Shown piece by piece: positions 15,513 to 17,576 of a stretch of DNA of 17,576 bases; position 1 is the stretch's first letter; each line of letters begins with the position of its first letter. Below the pieces are notes generated by a model. It was not told the DNA's origin, ran no database searches, and saw nothing but the letters and a program-made list of their open reading frames with translations. The position numbers and the translations under genes were made by a program. The stretch spans positions 1 through 17,576 of the forward strand of contig CAZKOB010000071.1 in assembly GCA_964554265.1 (NCBI GenBank). Reading direction: 5' to 3'. This DNA comes from RGIG8745 sp964554265 (GTDB lineage: Bacteria; Bacteroidota; Bacteroidia; Bacteroidales; Bacteroidaceae).

Positions 15513-15693
15513 GAGGGTGTGCCGAAACTAAAATGACTACTCCCAAAAGTTACAGATTATAACTATAATATTTAAAAGGGTCGTATCAAACTCTGTATTG
15601 AGTAATGATACGGCCCTTTTTTTTGTTTTTTAGGATGCTCAAATTTCAAAGTGTAAGTTTATATTTTCAAAAAAAGAGTTTCGGCACACCCTC
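15513..15693 (+). mobile_element. MITE copy 2
   Basis: A 181-bp element with a perfect terminal inverted repeat of at least 17 bp: GAGGGTGTGCCGAAACT at the left and its reverse complement at the right (to 15693). It is the same element as 1328-1511, in the same orientation relative to the upstream gene. Its right end abuts the broken 3' end of the lysozyme relic. The perfect ends suggest that it inserted more recently than copy 1. No target duplication is apparent. Confidence 0.8.
15577..15627 (+). terminator. Terminator-like hairpin inside MITE copy 2
   Basis: AGGGTCGTATCA pairs with TGATACGGCCCT (one T-G pair) around a ~17-nt loop and is followed by eight T. This is a good intrinsic-terminator shape and probably serves dnaA, since no other terminator follows that gene (only a weak GCATCT/AGATGC stem at 15484-15502). 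Confidence 0.6.
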
Positions 15694-16060
15694 CCGATAG
15701 TTTTATAGACTATTTCCTGTACAACAATAGCAATTCCACTTTCCTTCGCTATAGGCAAGGGTGGCAAGGAGAAGGCTGTCCTTGCCGTAGGAACGGAACA
15801 TCTTGCAGAGTTTACGGAGGTCACGACGAAGCAAGTCATCGGCTTGCTTTCGGGTGAGTGGAAGACGGAAATGTTCATTGGGCTGGATAACGGTGGCCAT
15901 ATCCTATATAGGGATAATCCTTAGCTTCGTGTAGTCCTTCAAAGAACTTGATGCGACATACGGTTCGCTCAAATGGGGACAATTGATAAATGCCGTGACT
16001 CTGTGCGGGAGCCACGGCAATGGTGAGGACGAATGTGATGATGGTTATAATGATTCTCAC
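15694..16060 (-). pseudogene. GH24-type lysozyme of a conjugative transposon, decayed
   Basis: Peptidoglycan-cutting enzyme that usually helps the conjugation apparatus cross the cell wall. From GTG 16060 it has a signal peptide (MRIIITIITFVLTIAVAPAQ) and the family pattern FERTVCRIKFFEGLHEAKDYPYIGYGHR, with the expected catalytic Glu in FFEGLH. The frame breaks just after GYGHR; skipping one T near 15905 restores IQPNEHFRLPLTRKQADDLLRRDLRKL. A second break follows LLLATLAY(S): the wanted continuation SGIAIVVQEIVYKTIG is in the third frame. The 3' end is cut off by MITE copy 2. Intact relatives are about 170 residues. It starts 17 bp after the coupling-protein stop, so both belonged to one transfer operon. 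Confidence 0.8.
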
Positions 16061-16077
16061 TGCTTTTGATGATTACT

Positions 16078-17031
16078 TTAGGTGAGTGTGCGAAACTGTT
16101 GTATCTCCTTGATCATGGCTTTCACGTCCTTCCCAACCTGAACGAAGTTCTTGTATAGGATGCGCTCTCGTTCTTCCTTGGACTTGAACTTATAGAACTT
16201 AGGGAGAGGGACATACTCTGATTCCTCTTTCTTGATTTCCGCCATATCGAAGTCTGTCTTGCAGTAGAACTTGGAGGTCTTGAACTCTTCGCTTTTCTGG
16301 ATGTTCATCGAGCCGTTCATGCCGGTCTTGGTGGCTACGAAGTCACGGGCGGTCTGTCTGCAAATCCATCCTGTGGGCATGTCGGAGATTTTGGAGGCAG
16401 GAATAAGGTTGTCCATATTCTCATTGAGATTGATGGAGGTCTTGTCACGGTCGATGGTTACATCCTTTTTGAGCTGTACCACCTTGCCGAAAATGTCACT
16501 CGACAGCCATTCGAGGGTTTCCTTGGCACGAGCTGAACCGCTCACCACATTGCCTACGGTGGTAATGATTTTCTGCATACCCACCTTGCCGTAGTCGGCT
16601 TCCAACTGTGGCAGCTCCTGAAAGCCCAAGGTTACACTCACCTTGTTGCTTCGGGCTGTGCCAATCAGTCGGTCTATCTTGTGGAAATACAAGGTCGGCA
16701 ACTCATCGACGATGATGCTCACAGGTACGTTCTTGCCCTGACCTGTATTCTCCCTCGTCACAAGGCGGTTGAGAATCAACGCATTGAGCGCACCGATGAT
16801 GCTTTCCATTTCGGGGGCATTGGCAATGAGCAGATAACTTGGATTCTTCGGATCGCTGACCTTCAGGTCGAAGTCATCGCCGTTCTTGTGGAATATCCAG
16901 TATGACTCTTTGGTGGCAAGACGAGAGGTATAGACACGCAGTGTGCCTATCATTCCTTCGAGTTGCTCCATCGCCTTGTTGGCAAAGGCGGTCTGGAACG
17001 GATCCAGCAAGGGAGCAACCTCGTTGTCGGT
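16078..17031 (-). pseudogene. MobC/TraG-type conjugative coupling protein, C-terminal fragment
   Basis: The intact protein (about 650-670 residues in Bacteroides conjugative transposons) is a hexameric ATPase at the inner membrane that hands the relaxase-DNA complex to the transfer pore. Here only the C-terminal ~317 residues remain. Seen: TDNEVAPLLDPFQTAF at the start, Walker B VSIIVDELPTLYFHKID, ARSNKVSVTLGFQELPQLE, GNVVSGSARAKETLEWLS and the TraM-recognition-like C-terminal domain. The N-terminal membrane segments and Walker A are missing, so it cannot work. A stop codon (17032-17034) interrupts the frame exactly where the similarity ends. A TTG at 17010 could in theory start a fragment, but homology continues upstream of it. 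Confidence 0.88.
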
Positions 17032-17056
17032 CTAAAGTACCTCAAAGATAGTCTGA

Positions 17057-17100
17057 TATAGTCAAAAGGAATTTTTGCAATTCAATTCCTTTTGACTATA
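17057..17100. repeat. Perfect 17-bp inverted repeat next to the coupling-protein breakpoint
   Basis: TATAGTCAAAAGGAATT at 17057-17073 is the exact reverse complement of 17084-17100, with a 10-nt loop (TTTGCAATTC). To its left, ATAGTC-TGAT-ATAGTC forms a short direct repeat. It lies 23 bp outside the truncated coupling-protein gene, so it may mark a recombination end or act as a terminator. Confidence 0.7.
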
Positions 17101-17106
17101 ATTACA

Positions 17107-17262
17107 TCAGAGTACGCAATGACAAACTCAGGACAAGTAATGTAAAATCAATTGTTTTTGCCGGTGAACATTCTGTCTCTCTCAAAGGCATTTCTTCTTT
17201 CTTTTTGACACTAAGCCCACCCATAGCAAACGGAGCTTTATTAATACAATTAAGATTCATTT
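17107..17262 (-). CDS. Questionable micro-ORF in dispersed repeat copy B
   Basis: An ATG frame read leftward from about 17262 gives about 50 residues beginning MNLNCINKAPFAMGGLSVKK, with stop near 17108. The first ~28 residues correspond without gaps to the micro-ORF in copy A; the rest is unrelated. A leader peptide or simple repeat coding are both possible. I give it low weight. Confidence 0.2.
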
Positions 17263-17576
17263 ACACATTGTTAATCACTAAGATTCTGAAGTTTTATCGG
17301 TAAATAATTGATAATCAACAGAGTACTGCTTCTGTAAAATAGTATGGCTTTAGGTGCAAGAAGTACAGGTAGGAGCTAAAATAGGATATGCTGATAATCA
17401 GTAAGTTATAAAATTATTCATCCAAACCCCTTGTTTTCCGCCACCAAAATCCGTCTTTGTTTTTCGTGGCATTGAAAAATTCGATTTTGTATTTTTTAAG
17501 AAATCAATTTGTACAATATCGAATTTCAGCCCGAAAAACGGACCTTCTCAAACTCGTTCACCTTGAAAATAAATTT
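17189..17576 (-). repeat. Dispersed ~390-bp repeat, copy B (runs off the window)
   Basis: Counterpart of 10721-11108, ending in the same TTCACCTTGAAAATAAATTT at the window edge. It probably continues into tandem or inverted units as in copy A. As with copy A, it lies upstream of a minus-strand gene, here the truncated coupling protein. The stretch 17101-17188 between it and the inverted repeat holds nothing else recognisable. Confidence 0.75.

Overview
The window looks like a Bacteroidales chromosome, probably Bacteroidaceae or Prevotellaceae. The evidence is Bacteroidetes-type -7 boxes (TAnnTTTG) ahead of several genes, weak ribosome binding sites, the DUF4286-ruvC and DUF4199-glycosyltransferase pairings, a lipoprotein with an acidic export signal (C-SDDEE), and relics of Bacteroides-type conjugative transposons. 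Genus cannot be fixed from this sequence alone. No tRNA, rRNA, CRISPR array or intact transposase gene was seen.

Layout. (1) 1-1293 is the C-terminal part of a large polyvalent (LPD38-like) mobile-element protein; its reading frame appears broken by one missing A near base 45. (2) 1328-1511 is a small non-autonomous transposon-like element (MITE copy 1) carrying an internal terminator-like hairpin. (3) 1695-8812 is a rightward core block: DUF4286 protein, ruvC, a DUF4199 membrane protein, a membrane-anchored GT2 glycosyltransferase, a DUF6452-like lipoprotein overlapping a DUF6048-like outer-membrane protein, mntP, apbE and an NTP_transf_5-type nucleotidyltransferase. (4) 8998-10464 is a leftward surface lipoprotein with a beta-helix. 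(5) 10465-11559 is a long intergenic region holding copy A of a ~390-bp dispersed repeat, a perfect 26-bp inverted repeat and further dyads. (6) 11560-15451 is rightward: N-acetylmuramoyl-L-alanine amidase, an MCE/MlaD-like protein and dnaA. (7) 15513-15693 is MITE copy 2, same orientation as copy 1. (8) 15694-17031 is a decayed conjugative-transposon fragment on the minus strand: a broken GH24 lysozyme and a 5'-truncated MobC/TraG-type coupling protein. (9) 17057-17576 holds a 17-bp perfect inverted repeat and copy B of the dispersed repeat, which runs off the window.

How the parts relate. The middle 14 kb is ordinary housekeeping: recombination (RuvC), replication initiation (DnaA), envelope building (glycosyltransferase, amidase, MCE protein, lipoproteins), manganese export and flavinylation. 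The outer parts are mobile debris, and the two MITE copies lie at the two boundaries between core and mobile DNA. No clearly new defence or metabolic system is visible. The least explained signals are the two repeat families, the palindrome over the ruvC-operon promoter, and the paired DUF6452/DUF6048 envelope genes.
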